64,000 nucleotides of DNA, taken from positions 83,788,172 to 83,852,171 of the forward strand of contig CM060180.1 in the NCBI GenBank assembly GCA_030549775.1. Reading direction: 5' to 3'. Position numbers and translations under genes: made by a program. Within the stretch, counting starts at the first letter, position 1, and each line of letters begins with the position of its first letter. This DNA comes from Tamarix chinensis. Taxonomy: Eukaryota > Streptophyta > Magnoliopsida > Caryophyllales > Tamaricaceae. Positions 1 to 11,899 of this stretch are shown in pieces. The notes under the pieces are model-generated. The model ran no database searches. It was given only the letters and a program-made list of their open reading frames with translations, and was not told the DNA's origin.

Positions 1-410
1 GTGGTATTAGGGTTCACATGGTGGTATTAGGGTTTGTATGGTGGTATTAGTGATTTCATGGTGGTATTAATGGCTTATGGTGGTATTAGGGTTTGCATGG
101 TGGTGTTATGGTTTGTATGGTGGTATTGATGTTCTATGGCGGTATTAATGGTTGCATGGTGGTATTAATGGTTGCATGATGATATTAGGGTTTGCATGGT
201 GGTATTATGGTTGGAATGGTGGTATTAGGGTTCGCATGGTGGTATTAGGGTTTGTATGGTGGTATTAGTGATTTCATGGTGGTATTAATGGCTTATGGTG
301 GTATTAGGGTTTGCATGGTGGTGTTATGGTTTGGTGGTATTAATGTTTGTATGGTGGTATTAGGGTCTGCATGGTGGAGTTAGGGTTTTGCATGGGAGTT
401 AATGATTGTA
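1..410 (+). repeat. Minisatellite, about 19-20 base unit (CATGGTGGTATTAGGGTTTG)
   Basis: About twenty degenerate tandem copies of a unit resembling CATGGTGGTATTAGGGTTTG, with variants ending AATGGTTG or AGTGATTT. A block of about 120 bases near the start recurs at 223-325, so units were amplified as higher-order segments. The same unit occurs at 31370-31480 and 47157-47420 at the equivalent place in two other LTR copies. Confidence 0.9.
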
Positions 411-954
411 TGGGATTTAGGGTTTGTATGAAAAGTTCGAGAGGTTGCATGGGATGTGTAACGTTTGCGTGGGAGCAAAATTTACGTATGAAAGGTTGAT
501 TTGGGATGTAAGAAAGGTAATGCAAGTATGATCTGGGTGTTTAACTGCTTTGGACGGAGAATAGTACCTGGAGTATTATAAGGGTATGGAGGAGACAGAA
601 TTAGGGTTTGGAGTGATTAACTCTGGGTCGTCGTGATTAAGTAGGGTTGGAGTAGCTAATTGTAATTTGTTGAGGATAATTAAGGTTCGGGATGGCTAAG
701 TATGGTTGTTATGGTAAAATAGGGTTAAGAGTGGTTAACCACGGTTCGGTGTGGACAATTAGGGTCGGTTATGGCTGCTTAGAGTTGTTGGTGTTATCAT
801 GTGTATTTATTGATTAAAGTGTAGTTATGAATGTGGGATTTTATTGGTTGTGATGTGTACGGTATAAAGAGAATGATTTATGCATGTCAAGGGTGTTGTG
901 TGATTCAATAAGACACGGATAAGACACTAATAACGTAAAGCGAAAGACTGTTGA

Positions 955-1165
955 GCCGAGCCCAGTCCGATCTACCGGTTAGAATAGTGGTCAGAGGCGT
1001 TCAGCCCTGTGCGTTTCGTTCCGGTCCACCGGCTATAATAGTGGTCAGAGGCGTTCTACCCTGTGCGTTTTGTTCCGGTCCACCGGTTATAATAGTGGTC
1101 AGAGGCGTTCTGCCCTGTGTGTTTATTTCCAGTCCACCAGCTATAATAGTGGGGGCCTCGGCTCG
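955..1165 (+). repeat. Tandem 54-base box array inside the LTR
   Basis: Four copies of a unit built around CCACCGGYTATAATAGTGG followed by TCAGAGGCGTTC. The spacing between the clear copies at 1021 and 1075 is exactly 54 bases. Because 54 is a multiple of three the array leaves an open frame with an 18-residue repeat, but that frame is not conserved in the other LTRs and is probably not coding. The first and last bases of the core (CCAC/GTGG) are inverted repeats. Confidence 0.85.
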
Positions 1166-1779
1166 ATAGACCCAAAGTAAAAAAGTTAAACCACGGGAAA
1201 AATACTAAGTACTTACAATGAAACGCCATGTTGAGGTGGGGTCCCCATGCTCACATAGATTATTGAAGAATGTGTGAAATGGACTTATTATCATTAATGA
1301 GAATAAAGAATAAGTCACCAGAAAAGTATTCAGACCTTATCTTGCAGGTTATCGCATGTTGTTTATATGATTGTGCTATGTGTGCTATGTGGTATGATTG
1401 TATGTTTGGGCTTAGCGCACCAGCGCCCTTACTCAGTATTGGACCCGTACTGATACTACCTTGATTGACTGGGTCCTATGATGATCCACCAATGGTGGGG
1501 AGCAGACCTCCTATGCAGGTTTATGATCGGGTACTATCTTGGGGTGGAAGGCTTGACTTGAGTGAGAAGGCGATCTGGATACTGATCCTTTTTGGGGATT
1601 GTTTTGTTAGCTATATTTTGTATTACGTTTCCCGTTTTTAAAGAAAAAGTATTATGGGGTCGTAATCCTAAATCATATTCAAACTTCTGTTTGACTTACA
1701 TCTGATTAACGATTTATGCTAAATGTCGTCTTGCGTTTTATGATACTTCGTACTTATTGATGATCGGATTTAGCCTTAG

Positions 1780-1825
1780 CACTTAGTACCGGAACGGTAG
1801 GAATGAACCGATCTGGTACTAAGTA
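1780..1825 (+). other. Conserved hairpin near the LTR 3' end
   Basis: Arms CACTTAGTACCGGAACGGT (1780-1798) and ACCGATCTGGTACTAAGTA (1807-1825) pair at 16 of 19 positions, and one of the three mismatches would be a G-U pair in RNA. The loop is 8 bases. The flanks TAGCCTTAG and TGGCGGTAA are shared with the equivalent hairpins in five other copies in this window. Confidence 0.75.
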
Positions 1826-1925
1826 TGGCGGTAATACCCCCAAGTTTATGGTTTTAATTCTTTCGCTTCCGCTAAAACCTTTGTCTTAAACGAAATTTTT
1901 CAGTAGTAAATTTGGGGGTGTTACA

Positions 1926-2560
1926 AACAGCCTTCCACTTACACTAAATGCATTAAATCTAGTTAAATATAGGAGCCGCTTGTTGCTGCTATACTGCTAG
2001 TATTTAATAAGGTTAATATTGGCGCTTTGTCGTATTAATTAATTAAGGGAAGTAATATAAGGTGTATAGGCCTGCTTTTGGTGTGCAACTTGATCGATCT
2101 CTTTCTCACGATTAAATATTGACTTAGAAATAAATATTATATTACAACCTAGTCTAGTGGTGGATTTTTATTTCCCTAACATATTTCTCATATCTGTGGG
2201 TTTCCCATATTTTCATTATTTTTATTATTAGTTTACTTTATTCTATTTACTCCTTTATTATTTTTATAACCCCCATTAGTATTTTTCTTATTTATTTATT
2301 CTGTGTTATTTAGGATTTTTATTTTTAGTTTTAGTTTAATTTTTAAGCTAGTTAGATAGAGGTGAGCCCTCTCAATTCCCGGCTAGAACGATACCCTTAT
2401 TTACCAGTGCTACAATTGACAACAAGAGGGTTTAAACGGTCACACCACCTTTTCATATAACTTGTCAAATAAATGTCTGTAATATACTATAGGACACTAG
2501 TTTAGTGGATTTTCCAATTTAAATAACTCAAAAATAAGAGTCAAAGGCATACTGTGAAGA
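1926..2560. other. AT-rich spacer without recognised gene
   Basis: T-rich sequence with no coding exon or complete element that I recognise. It contains AT-rich stretches around 2190-2340 and a short gene-poor segment leading into the CGATAT-type repeats. Confidence 0.6.
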
Positions 2561-4030
2561 TTAAAAAAAAAATCACACCACGACAGTAGCAAGATATGAT
2601 TTATCAAAACTCCGATACCGTAGCACTACAACCGCAATCACAATTTTTTTGCTTGCTAGGAACCGATGATGCCTACCGAGCAAGGGTTTGGTAAACATAG
2701 AAGTCAACTTCTATGTATTTATATAGTGTTTGGCATCATACAATTAAATATCGGTCCCGATACGCAATATCGGCCGATATTTATCGGATTTTGGGTCAGC
2801 CGATACGCGAAATTGGCGATACGAGACGGATTTAGAATTTCACATATTTATCGGCGATATATCGGTTATCGACGGATATTTGCCGATATTCTACCGATAT
2901 TTACCGATATTTGCCGATATTTACTGGTACTTGCTAATATTTATTGTGAAAAAAAATAAAAAAATCACGCCGCGACAACCGCAGCATATAAAATATCATT
3001 CGCGACGCTCCGATACCACGATATCGCGACCGCAACAGCAATCGCGACCGCGACCGCGATTTTATTGCTTGTTTGGCATGCACATAAACTAGCTTATAAG
3101 CTAGCTTCTAGATTATTCGATTAGCTTAATAAGTAGTTAATAAAAAAAAATTAAAAAAAAAACTTTGGTTGGAAACAAGCTTATCAATAAGAAAAAGCTA
3201 CGTTTTGGAAAGCTACTTAAAGTAGCTTATGACATATAAGCTTTCAACAATCTTATAAGCTTTAAGCTAGTTTTATCAACAAAGACTTAGTTTGTTCATT
3301 TTAGACTAGATTAGCTACAACTTGGATTGCATAGTGTTATCAACATGCAAGGAGTGGGTTGAAGTGGAAAACTTATGAACTCCGTTAGCAACCCACATAA
3401 CCAAGTTGATGATTTTGAAACATGGTATGATGTAAGAGCTTCTTGTGACACTCAAGACACTCGATAGTGAGGAATTAGTATTCTTGGCACACAATTAAAT
3501 AGTAGTGTTGTTATAGCGTAATGGCTGCTCTTTAGCAGTTTTTGGGTCAAAAGCAATGCAAAATTATCAATAATCAACAATTTTAAAAATTAACATTTAT
3601 TACACGATAAATCAGAGAAAATCATCGATAAATCGGCGACTTATTGAGAATTCTTAATATACTAAAAAAAACATGCATGATAAATTTTTTTATTCATTTA
3701 CTATATACATATTGGACCAAGTTACTATCGAATTATAATAAAGTACTATTATTTATTACCTTTACATGTAATAATAAGTATCATGTACCTTTTTCCATTC
3801 TAAAGTAAATTTAGGGTTAACAGGACAATGACTTACTTAAATACTTCTAATATAATATAAAACACTAGTTTATTGAATATTTATATTAAAATGATCAATA
3901 AATAATAATTAGAGTATATAATGAAATAAAAATAATAATTAATGCCACGGCGACTGCGACACATAATTTATCGTTCGCGATGCTTTAATATCGGAACACC
4001 ATGACCACAACCGCAATTTTATTAATGATT
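2560..4030. repeat. Cluster of CGATAT-rich dispersed repeats, three related copies
   Basis: Three versions of one motif of about 90-110 bases lie at 2560-2655, 2955-3075 and 3935-4030. Each reads roughly ATCACGCCGCGACA, then a CGACGCTCCGATAC core, then GACCGCAA, then ATTTTATT. Between the first two is a run of short CGATATTT and CCGATATTT words (2740-2940). The pattern suggests terminal or subterminal repeats of non-autonomous DNA transposons. No transposase was found and the element borders are not defined. Confidence 0.55.
3068..3284. repeat. MITE-like inverted repeat
   Basis: A segment of about 217 bases has inverted ends: ATAAACTAGCTTATAAGCT on the left and the inverse of ATAAAACTAGCTTAAAGC on the right, bordered by CTTGTTTGG and CAACAAAG. 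The interior has further AGCTTAT words able to fold back. No clear target duplication is visible. It resembles non-autonomous hAT-type MITEs, but the family is an inference. Confidence 0.45.
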
Positions 4031-7000
4031 TTTGGTAATAGAACCGATCATTCTTGATGTTCTTGTTCTTGAAAGTGTTTCACAAATTAATATCATGTTC
4101 TTGAAAAGTTCTTGCAATTTGAAGGTGAGAGCTAAAATGTGAAGATACTCAAGAAATCAATGTTACAAGACAAGGCAACAACAACTACCAGCATAGCAAA
4201 CAAATCAAATGCCAAACAAACTCCTATCATAGAAGTCGATTGATGAGTTGTTAGAGTTTGTTGTAACAATTCTAGTTGTTATTTTATGTAACTAAGGTTT
4301 CTTAGAGTTTGTCATTAGTGTTGTACTATTTGGTTATTACTGGTTTATTTTTTCACATGTCAAGTTGTTGATGGCACGCAACTTAGTTTAGCTAGTTACA
4401 ACTAATTAAAGTTGTTAGGAATTAGTTAGTTAATGGCAGTAATACCTCATAAATTTTTTTTAAATAATAATAATACCAAAAATAAGGTTATGCGAATATA
4501 TATATGTCATAGATGATTAGTTGTGTGTAGATTTTTTTTATAGTAATACAATATTTTACCCAATCAATGGGACATATTAATTAATAGACAGTAACTAAAT
4601 TAATATTTATTAACCTTGTATCTATCATAAATTAGAAAGATCTCAATATTATCTAATTGTAAAAAAAAAATTAAAAGAAGAAGAAGAAGAAAAGAGGTTT
4701 GCCTTGAAGAATAGCCATTGGTGCTTCGATCTAAGGGTAGAAGTAAAAATTTTGAGTCCAAAATACTATCTGAGGTAACATATGTTAATATCTTAAATTT
4801 AGTTTGCCTGACATCAAGTATATATACTATCGATATTAATTTTATAATATTTAGATGACATTATAAGGATTTGCGGCTAGTGGTGCATCGTAGTACACTA
4901 ATGTTTTGCTAATTAAATAGTGCATTCATTTTAAAAGTAATAGTTTTGAGTCAACAAGTCCTATATTTTGTTATTCAAGGCATATCGTACACATTAGTTG
5001 GATATATTCGTAGCTACTATTTATATAAAGACAAAACAATATCAACAACAACGGGATAGTAGTAGATATTCACCATATGGAATCCTAACATTTTTTTTAT
5101 TGTATATAAATATGTGAATACCCTTGCAACCTGCATGTAGCATAGCTCGGTGACTTGAGCAGGGTGTAACTATAATTTTTTTTTTAGTAATTTATTAGCT
5201 AATTAGCTAACAAAAATTCCAACTAATTACTCATGGGGCAAGAGTCTAATTAGTTTGTCTGAAATGAAGGTGTGTGCCTATCAAGTATGGAAGACCACAA
5301 TGGAAGGTGAACACTGATTTTCACAGGTTCATCGATCATGCATATACAAAAGCAAAAGAATCAAATAAAGTATCAATTAGTTAGTTTATTAATTTAGGGG
5401 TATGGTATAATTATCAATTGACAAACATTAGACATCAAAGTAATTTCCGCTCATAAGATATATGTGTGATGATTGATTAATATTAATAGTACGGATTCAT
5501 TAACCGGATCGTTCACTTTTTTAACTACCCATAAGAAAATTACCAACTAAATATTTATATATATGGTACTATTTTTGTATTATATGATTTGAGATGCTTT
5601 AAATTTTATATATTTGGTAACCATTATTTTATAAAATCCTTATGTTTTGTTAACATGGCTCTGAATTTTATTTAAAAATATGAGTTTGATGAATATAAGT
5701 TATTTATAGCTGTTTTATTGTTATTTTTGCTAATTTATTCGGAATGTATGTATAGCGTTTATATTATCATACTTATTGTTAGTGATCATACGAAATTGAT
5801 GGCACGTGCTATCTTATGATATCAGTATATATACATAACTATTGTTTTCCTAATTGGTATTAAATTGTATTGGTGATTGATTTCTAACCCAAGTGGTCAA
5901 CTCTTTATGAAAACTGTTCAAATTGGAAAGTGGTATTGTGAAAACCATATTTAGTAAAAGTAAAATTTATAGAAGTATTATTTATGGGATGAGTTAATAA
6001 CGGAAAATGTTATTCATGGAAGTTGATATTTTTGAAAAGTACCAAACATAGAAGATACCCAATTTTGGAAAGGTTTGATAATCAAGGAATGGATATGGTT
6101 GTATGTTTTGGATGTGTTATATTGTCACCCTAAATAAGATAATAAAATTAATTTTTAAAATTAAAGTAGAAGATAAGAGTGGAATAGGGTCTTCTAGGGT
6201 TGGCCTTCCAAAGTTGAAAATCGGCAATAGCCTTTACTTGGCTTGTAGAGGCGTGTAGTCACTTGATTTTTTACCAACCCAAGAGCTAATAAGGTTCCAT
6301 GTCTACTCTATTAGAATCTTTGGACCTTTAAGAAGGTATAGACACTTAAGGACCAGATGACCGAGTTTGGATTTTGTCCTTTGGTAGTAAGACCCCTGGG
6401 ATTACCTAGAAGGTGGATCTCATGTGGTTGGTTTTGGTTGTTACTGAATATCTTCGGACTTATTTGCCAAGTGACCCTCCTAGTTGGGTTTTACCCACTC
6501 AATAAATAAAAGTGGATGGTGTGTTATGTAGTTGCTAATAAAAGAGGCTTAATGAATGAAGAACTAATATTTGCTTATCATTTAACTCATATGTGGTTGT
6601 GTATAATGTATTATAGTAATTCTATAAATTATGATATTTTCCTTCTAAATAATAGGCTACTTAATTGTTCTCCTAGCTAACTTGTTGCTATTTTAAACGA
6701 GGTTGCAATGAGTATGTAGTGAACAGTTAATCTAATGCAAGTAGATTGTTACCATACTTGAGAATAGATGCACGCTTGCGGGACGAATTGAGAAAGTAGT
6801 TTGGCTTCTAGAGTTCTATATTTTATTGGTGTTTTGATTTCATCAGGTTTTATACATAGTAAGAGCTTTAATTTTCTGATTTGTTGTTAGTTGCTTTCAA
6901 CATTGTTATTTGAATTTATTATGGTGTCTTATTATAATAAGAATGTTAAGGAATTTAGTTTTGGTTTCAATTTTAAGTTTTAGCCTTAGCATCTACTGTA

Positions 7001-7252
7001 AGTGGAATAATGGTGTATCCTTGCACTAGATGTGCCCTTATTCTTGTTTAGCTTACACATTGATTTTTTAGTATTTTGTGTTTTGAAAATGGTGTGTTAC
7101 AATGTCTATAATTAGTTACTAGCAGCTAGGTTAGTTATAAAAATTTTGTATTAGTTGCCTATATAAGATATCAAAACTAACCATTGTTACATACACATTC
7201 TGATTACAAATTTAATAAACAATAACTACTTGGTTAATTCCCTCTTTGTGAT
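4031..7252. other. AT-rich intergenic stretch, no gene recognised
   Basis: No exon, RNA gene or intact element was found. A short AAG run lies at 4675-4692. The segments 4400-4440 and 7090-7228 contain TTAGTTAGTTA and CTATATAAGAT words typical of Copia LTRs, and the latter lies immediately beside the RNase H end of the Copia relic at 7253. They may be LTR remnants, but I could not define their borders or orientation. Confidence 0.5.
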
Positions 7253-9130
7253 CTACTTTGTGTGTCTCTTATTAGTTCTTTTCTTGTTGCATTTCCTCAT
7301 CACCGAATCATCTTCTTCATTTCCATTCTTCAATTGAGAGTTTGAATCCTTCAAACGCTCCATAATACTTTCCATCCATCCACATCCAAATAATGGTATA
7401 TCTTCTTGCAATCCAAAAGATAAGTGCATTGCCAAGAAACACACACCACACGGTTGTAGATTTCCTGGTGTTTGGGCAACTAGCCCAATCAGCATCATTA
7501 TAGATAAGCCACAACAGGGTGTATCAAGAATGTAGCGATGAATTATAGCAAATAAATAGACATGCCTTGGTTCATGCATGAACTATCTGATTCCTAACTA
7601 TATGAACAACATTAGAGATGTCAGGTCTGGTATTGGATAGGTAAATAAGACTTCCAAACAATCTCCGGTAGAGAGTTGAATCCTCTAAAAGCTCCCCTTC
7701 ATCATGTTGATAGCCCACGTTCAGTTCCATAGGAGTGCAAACATAAGTAGTGTTTAGTAAACCAGCCAACTGGATCAAATCCTGACTGTACTTCTGCTGA
7801 TTAAAAAAAGCTACCTTTAAGTTTAGATTGTGCCTTTAAGCCCAATGAAATAAGCAAGCTTGCCTAGATTTTTCATGTGGAATATAGAATGTAGCAGTTT
7901 CTTAATCTCAGAAATGGTTAGAGTCAGATCTAGTGAAAATAGTATCATCCACATAAACAAGAAGGAGAATGATGCCCCTAAATGTCCATTGTAAGAAAAG
8001 GAAGGGTTCATACTAACTTTGAGTAAATGAGAAACCAAGAAGAGTGGGTCATAAATTTTCAAGCCACTCACGGAGCCTGTTTCAAACAATACAGTTTCAA
8101 TCTGTCGACCGCATTAGGTGAGGAACACATACCAGCAGAAAGTTTCAAGTACACATCTTCGTATGATTACCATGACGAACGCATTCTTAACATCCATTTG
8201 AAGTAATGGCCATGAATAGGAAGCAGCAATTACAGGCTAGTACAGTTCAAACGGTATCATCTTAGCAACTGGTATGAATGTCTCATCATAGTCTACACCA
8301 TATTCTTGTTTGTTACCAAGAAATACTACCTGAGACTCATGACAATTTATGGACACATCAAATTTATCCCCAGGTGTTTCACAGAGGAAGGACACAACAA
8401 TATCCCAGGTTTGGGTTTCTTCAAGTGCAAGAAGTTTTTTTCAATAGCTTTCCGCCAACACCCATGCTCCATGGCCTGTTAATAAGATGAAGGAATAGGA
8501 ATAGAAGACAGCATATCTGTGAAGGAGGAGGGAGAAGTGAAACCAAACCTGTCAGGGGGTCTAAATTCCTATTGCTATGTCTAAGAGGAGGCAGAGGTGC
8601 TGGAGCATGATCAACCAGTGTGAAATGAGCTTGATGCCTAAGAAGAGGCTCAGAAGGAACCAGATCTGTGGAAGAATTAACGAATATAGCCAAAGTATTG
8701 AATGTAGGAGGATCAATTTCCTTGTGAGCAGGGAAAAAATATTTATTTTCTAGAAAAGTTCACATTCCTAGAAATTCAAATACGATGAGAGGTTGGATCA
8801 TAACAAAGAAAGCCTTTCTACTCCTAGGAAAGCACATAGGACTGATTAAACATCAAATTTTGTATGTTAGCTGGACGTTACAAACACAACCAAAGGTGCG
8901 AAGGGTAGAATAATCTGGAGGACAACCAAAGAAAAAGGGATTTGTGAGACAATGAGGGTGAGGGGAATCCATTGATGAGATGGACAGATGTGGAAGGAAT
9001 CTAGAGGGCATAGAAGACTAACATGAGGGTCTGTTTGGATAGGAGAGAGTACTCGAACAGCCAGATTGGGCAGAATATGCTATTTTTTATTTTTAAAAAG
9101 CGGCCGAACTGGACATTCCTTGAAGATATA
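7253..9130 (-). pseudogene. Ty1/Copia pol relic (integrase C-terminus, reverse transcriptase, RNase H)
   Basis: Read on the minus strand, this is a decayed Copia polyprotein. Near 8960-8870 the frame FGCPPDYSTLRTFGC matches the end of the integrase region. Around 8820-8740 comes the YDP...R..RNVNF segment that follows it, then a proline-rich linker. The reverse transcriptase active-site motif YVDD is encoded at 7955-7944 (LLVYVDDTIF), followed by LGKLAYFIGLK, then YRRLFGSLIYLSNTRPDIS (7680-7620), and RNase H with DADWASCPNTRKSTT and CVFLGNALI (7500-7430). The frames are broken by several stops and shifts. Gag, protease and most of integrase are missing. Chromosomal order is inverse to the polyprotein, so the 3' LTR would lie left of 7253. 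Confidence 0.85.
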
Positions 9131-9342
9131 ACTATCGTTTTTGCAGTTTTGTAGAGTTTCTGGGGACAATGGAGGCATAGGGATCAAATCATTCACAACA
9201 AAAGCACTGAATAGTACTCATATCCCGTCTTCTTGGTTTACCTTATGTGGCATACGCCACAGGAATTGTTGTGGATTGGTGTTGTTCCATAGTGGTTCGA
9301 GGGAGATGACATTGCTCCTTGCGAGGTCAGGGAAGGGACAGA

Positions 9343-9350
9343 CTCTCGGT
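9343..9350. repeat. Target site duplication CTCTCGGT, left copy
   Basis: Eight bases identical to 11940-11947, on the outer side of each hAT end. Confidence 0.9.
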
Positions 9351-9787
9351 CAGTGTTTGAAAAAGCGCGCCTGAGGCGCAAGGCGCAAGGCGATGGGGGG
9401 TTAGGGCTTTTTTGGTGCTAGGCGAGGCTACGTAAGTGAGGCGCATATAACGCTAGGCGCAGAGGCTATGAGGCGCACGCCTCAACATAAAATCAAGCAG
9501 AAACTTGGGAGATCAATAGACACATAGGGAGGATGGACTTAGGGAAGAGGGATAAAAAGCCTTTTCAGCAGAAAAAAAATTACATGCAAACTGCAGAGAC
9601 TTAGGGGAGTTAAATAGTCATTTGTTGGAAAAATGTAAGTCTATTTATAGTCTTGATTGCAATAAAAATATTCTGCAATTAATATGGGAATTGGGGAGAG
9701 CAAGAGTTATTTTGGAAAAGTTAAAAACAAGCTGCAGAGACTGTAAAGTCTGCTACCACCAATTTAAAGCAAGAAATAGTTATTTTG

Positions 9788-9896
9788 GTATATCTGCATA
9801 TATTTTTTGCAGATATAGAGGAAAACAGATAGGGCAATCGGAAAAACCAAAGGTATATCTGCATGTATTTTTTGCAGATATAAGGGAAAACAAAAG
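9788..9896. repeat. Duplicated palindromic unit in the hAT interior
   Basis: The segment TATATCTGCATATATTTT then TTGCAGATATA is followed about 65 bases later by a near copy beginning TATATCTGCATGTATTTT. Each unit is a palindrome (ATATCTGCA against TGCAGATAT). A third half copy starts near 9930. Confidence 0.7.
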
Positions 9897-10163
9897 ATAT
9901 AGGGAAAAAGAAAGGTCCCCCCTTGTCCTATATATTTTTTGCAGAAACTTTTTCTTCCTAATGTAAAAAAAAAAGAAAAAAGAAAAACAACAAAGGGAAA
10001 AACAATGTACCACTACATCTGGAAAATAAAAAATAGAGAGAGCATCAAGGAAAACTGGAAAAAAAAGTATATATGCCAACAAAAAAATAAAACACTAGGC
10101 GCCTCACATCGCCCAGGCGTGCGCCTTCGCCTTGCGCCTAGCACCTAGGCTCCAGGACCCCTA

Positions 10164-11899
10164 CAGTCTGTTTGGTTCATGGAAAAAATTAAGTAAAGAA
10201 AAAAAAATTGATGAAAAATAATTTTAGTACGTTTGGTTACCTGAAAAATTAAAAAGAAAGTAAATAGGGTGGAAAATAAAAGAGAAAGATATACTGTTTT
10301 ATTTTCCACATCTTTCCTGGAGGAAAATGGACGGAAATTTTGGTAGCTTTCTCTCGATGAAAGTCTGCAACTCCATTGACGAAGCATTCTGCAGTAGCTG
10401 AATTTCTTCTCCTCCATCAACAAATTCCTTCTCAATCTTCTTCCATCGACTCGTCTCCTCCATCAACAACTCCACCTCCATCGACATTAAAAATACCAAA
10501 GGTCTGTAACCACGGGCAAAGCAGCGATCGTACCCCGTTTGTCGCATATTTAGGGGCGCCACCTAAACTTCTCTTTTATTACTCAAATTCAATCGTATTG
10601 AACAAGATCAAAGAATCACCCAAAGGGCAGAGAGGAAACAAACTACTCTTTCCGGTTTCCGACATTCATCGTTATTGTTAAAGCAAGGAAGTGGTAAGCC
10701 AATCGTATCGAGAAAGATGATGTTAAGGGCGATTGCAGTTTGTTCTTCTTCACAGCCTGCGGTTCTAGAAGCAGTCGATGCGGCGGTTCTTCCTAACGGC
10801 GGAGGTCCAAGATCTTCATCGCCGAGTGGATTGTTCAAACGGAGTTTCATAACTTGCTCCTGGCCGTCGTCTTCGTCTTCTTCTACTGTATCAAGAGGCC
10901 ATGGTTACATACCGAAGCTCGAACCTTTCAGCAGAATGAAGTTTGAAAGAGCTCTTAAACATCCTCCATTGATTGAAAAATCTGAGAATGAGCTTGCCGG
11001 TAATTACTCTTTAATATCCATCTTTATATATTTGTAAACTCTGTAATTTCTCTCTATATTTTTTTGGTGAATGGAAAGTCAATGATGATTCAATTTCTTA
11101 TCATCAGAGTACTGCTCAATACTTGAAGGAGACGAGGCATACAACTGTTGGAGAGCGTACTTCGAACTGAAAGAACTTGAAGTAAGTCCAACTTCAACAT
11201 ATAATTTTTTAAATCAAAATTGTATCATATTTAATTTACTAAAAATTAATTTTTTTGTTGGGTGTGGGGGTTATGATTCAGAAAGCTTCGGCTAAAGAGG
11301 ATGTGAAGAGGCTGATCCTCCAAGCAGGAGGAGTAAAATCCCTGGTTGACTGGTTACACAGAATATCGGAGATTTACAAAGCAGGGAAGGAAGCAGCTTC
11401 AAAGAAGATGGCCGTAGCCAAAAACGTGGACCTGAAATTTCAGCACGTACCGGATGGATTGCCCAGATCAGATGAGGAAATAGAAGAAGAAGATAGGTCG
11501 AGAATGCCAGATTCATTGTTCGGACCAAATACGAAGAAATTGGTCAGTGTTCGAACCAATTTCTTTGGATTGGTTGTGCCGAATCCCACTTCCATAATTT
11601 TACAAATATTTAAATTTTTTATAAATTTTATGTAATTTTTTTATCTATCAATATAATATTTTAATTTTAATTAAATATATAAAAAGATTTAAATAATAAT
11701 ATTTAATTTTTCTTAGAATTTTCTTTTTATATACCAAACACTAAAAAGGTTTTCCAAGAATTTAATTTTCCACAAAATTTTTTCCAACAACCAAACAAAG
11801 GAAAGAAAATTGAAGAATTAATTTCTTCAATTTTCTTTCCTTCAATTTTCTTTCCTCTACATTTTCCTTTTCACTAAATTTTTGTCAAACCAAACAAAG
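10164..11899. mobile_element. Nested terminal-repeat element carrying a captured gene
   Basis: This 1736-base insertion lies within the hAT element and is flanked by CCCTA (10159-10163 and 11900-11904). Its ends are CAGTCTGTTTGGTT and the inverse of AACCAAACAAAG. Both subterminal regions are AT-rich and repeat words such as GTTTGGTTACC, TTTTCCAC and CAATTTTCTTTCC. The interior is a three-exon host-type gene with its introns, so the copying was at DNA level rather than through mRNA. This is the structure of a Pack-type non-autonomous DNA transposon. The superfamily is uncertain because the exact duplication length (CCCTA, CTA or TA) cannot be settled from one copy. Confidence 0.7.
10717..11635 (+). 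CDS. CCG-binding protein 1-like protein, captured copy, exons 10717-10999, 11108-11181, 11282-11635
   Basis: The three exons join in phase to about 236 residues. Exon 1 has a serine-rich start, possibly a transit peptide, then IPKLEPFSRMKFERALKHPP and LIEKSENELA. The junction with exon 2 gives EYCSILEGDEAYNCWRAYF and ELKELE. Exon 3 continues KEDVKRLILQAGGVKSL, then an acidic DEEIEEEDRSRMPDS. These blocks are those of the plant CBP1/MEE14 family, known in Arabidopsis as a central-cell factor linked to pollen tube guidance. Splice sites are normal (CCG|GTAATT, CAG|AGT, GAA|GTAAGT, CAG|AAA). After MPDSLF the sequence no longer resembles the family and runs into transposon AT-rich DNA, so the normal C-terminus appears replaced. 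Two ATGs (10717, 10720) could start translation. Family call is from remembered motifs. Whether it is expressed is unknown. Confidence 0.65.

Larger units (their letters stand above)
1..1925 (+). mobile_element. 3' part of a giant LTR (TGTAACACCCC family), plus orientation
   Basis: This is the right-hand part of a long LTR that begins outside the window. It ends in GGGGGTGTTACA at 1925, the same 3' end as the complete copy at 27808-32984. In order it holds a minisatellite (1-410), a spacer of G-rich degenerate repeats, the tandem box array (955-1165), a conserved TTACTCAGTA-type segment near 1430, and the 3' hairpin (1780-1825). No primer binding site follows the end, so it is more likely a solo LTR than the left LTR of a full element. 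Its last 190 bases closely match, in inverse orientation, the start of the copy at 42062-46767, so those two are near relatives. Family assignment to Tekay/Del-type Ty3 chromoviruses rests only on the terminus and is uncertain. Confidence 0.8.

Noticed and set aside
1..1165. Regular repeats that could suggest a CRISPR array
   Set aside because: Units are degenerate and directly adjacent, without unique spacers of constant length. The genome is a plant's and no cas genes are present.
951..1169. 72-codon frame with an 18-residue repeat
   Set aside because: The 54-base period keeps the frame open. It is not conserved in other box arrays.
7090..7228. Possible Copia LTR beside the pol relic
   Set aside because: LTR-like words and CTATATAAG are present, but orientation appears opposite to the pol and no second LTR or duplication could be matched.
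10376..10681. 101-codon frame upstream of the CBP1-like gene
   Set aside because: It is Ser/Pro-rich and overlaps the likely 5' untranslated region. The downstream ATG at 10717 leads into the conserved protein instead.
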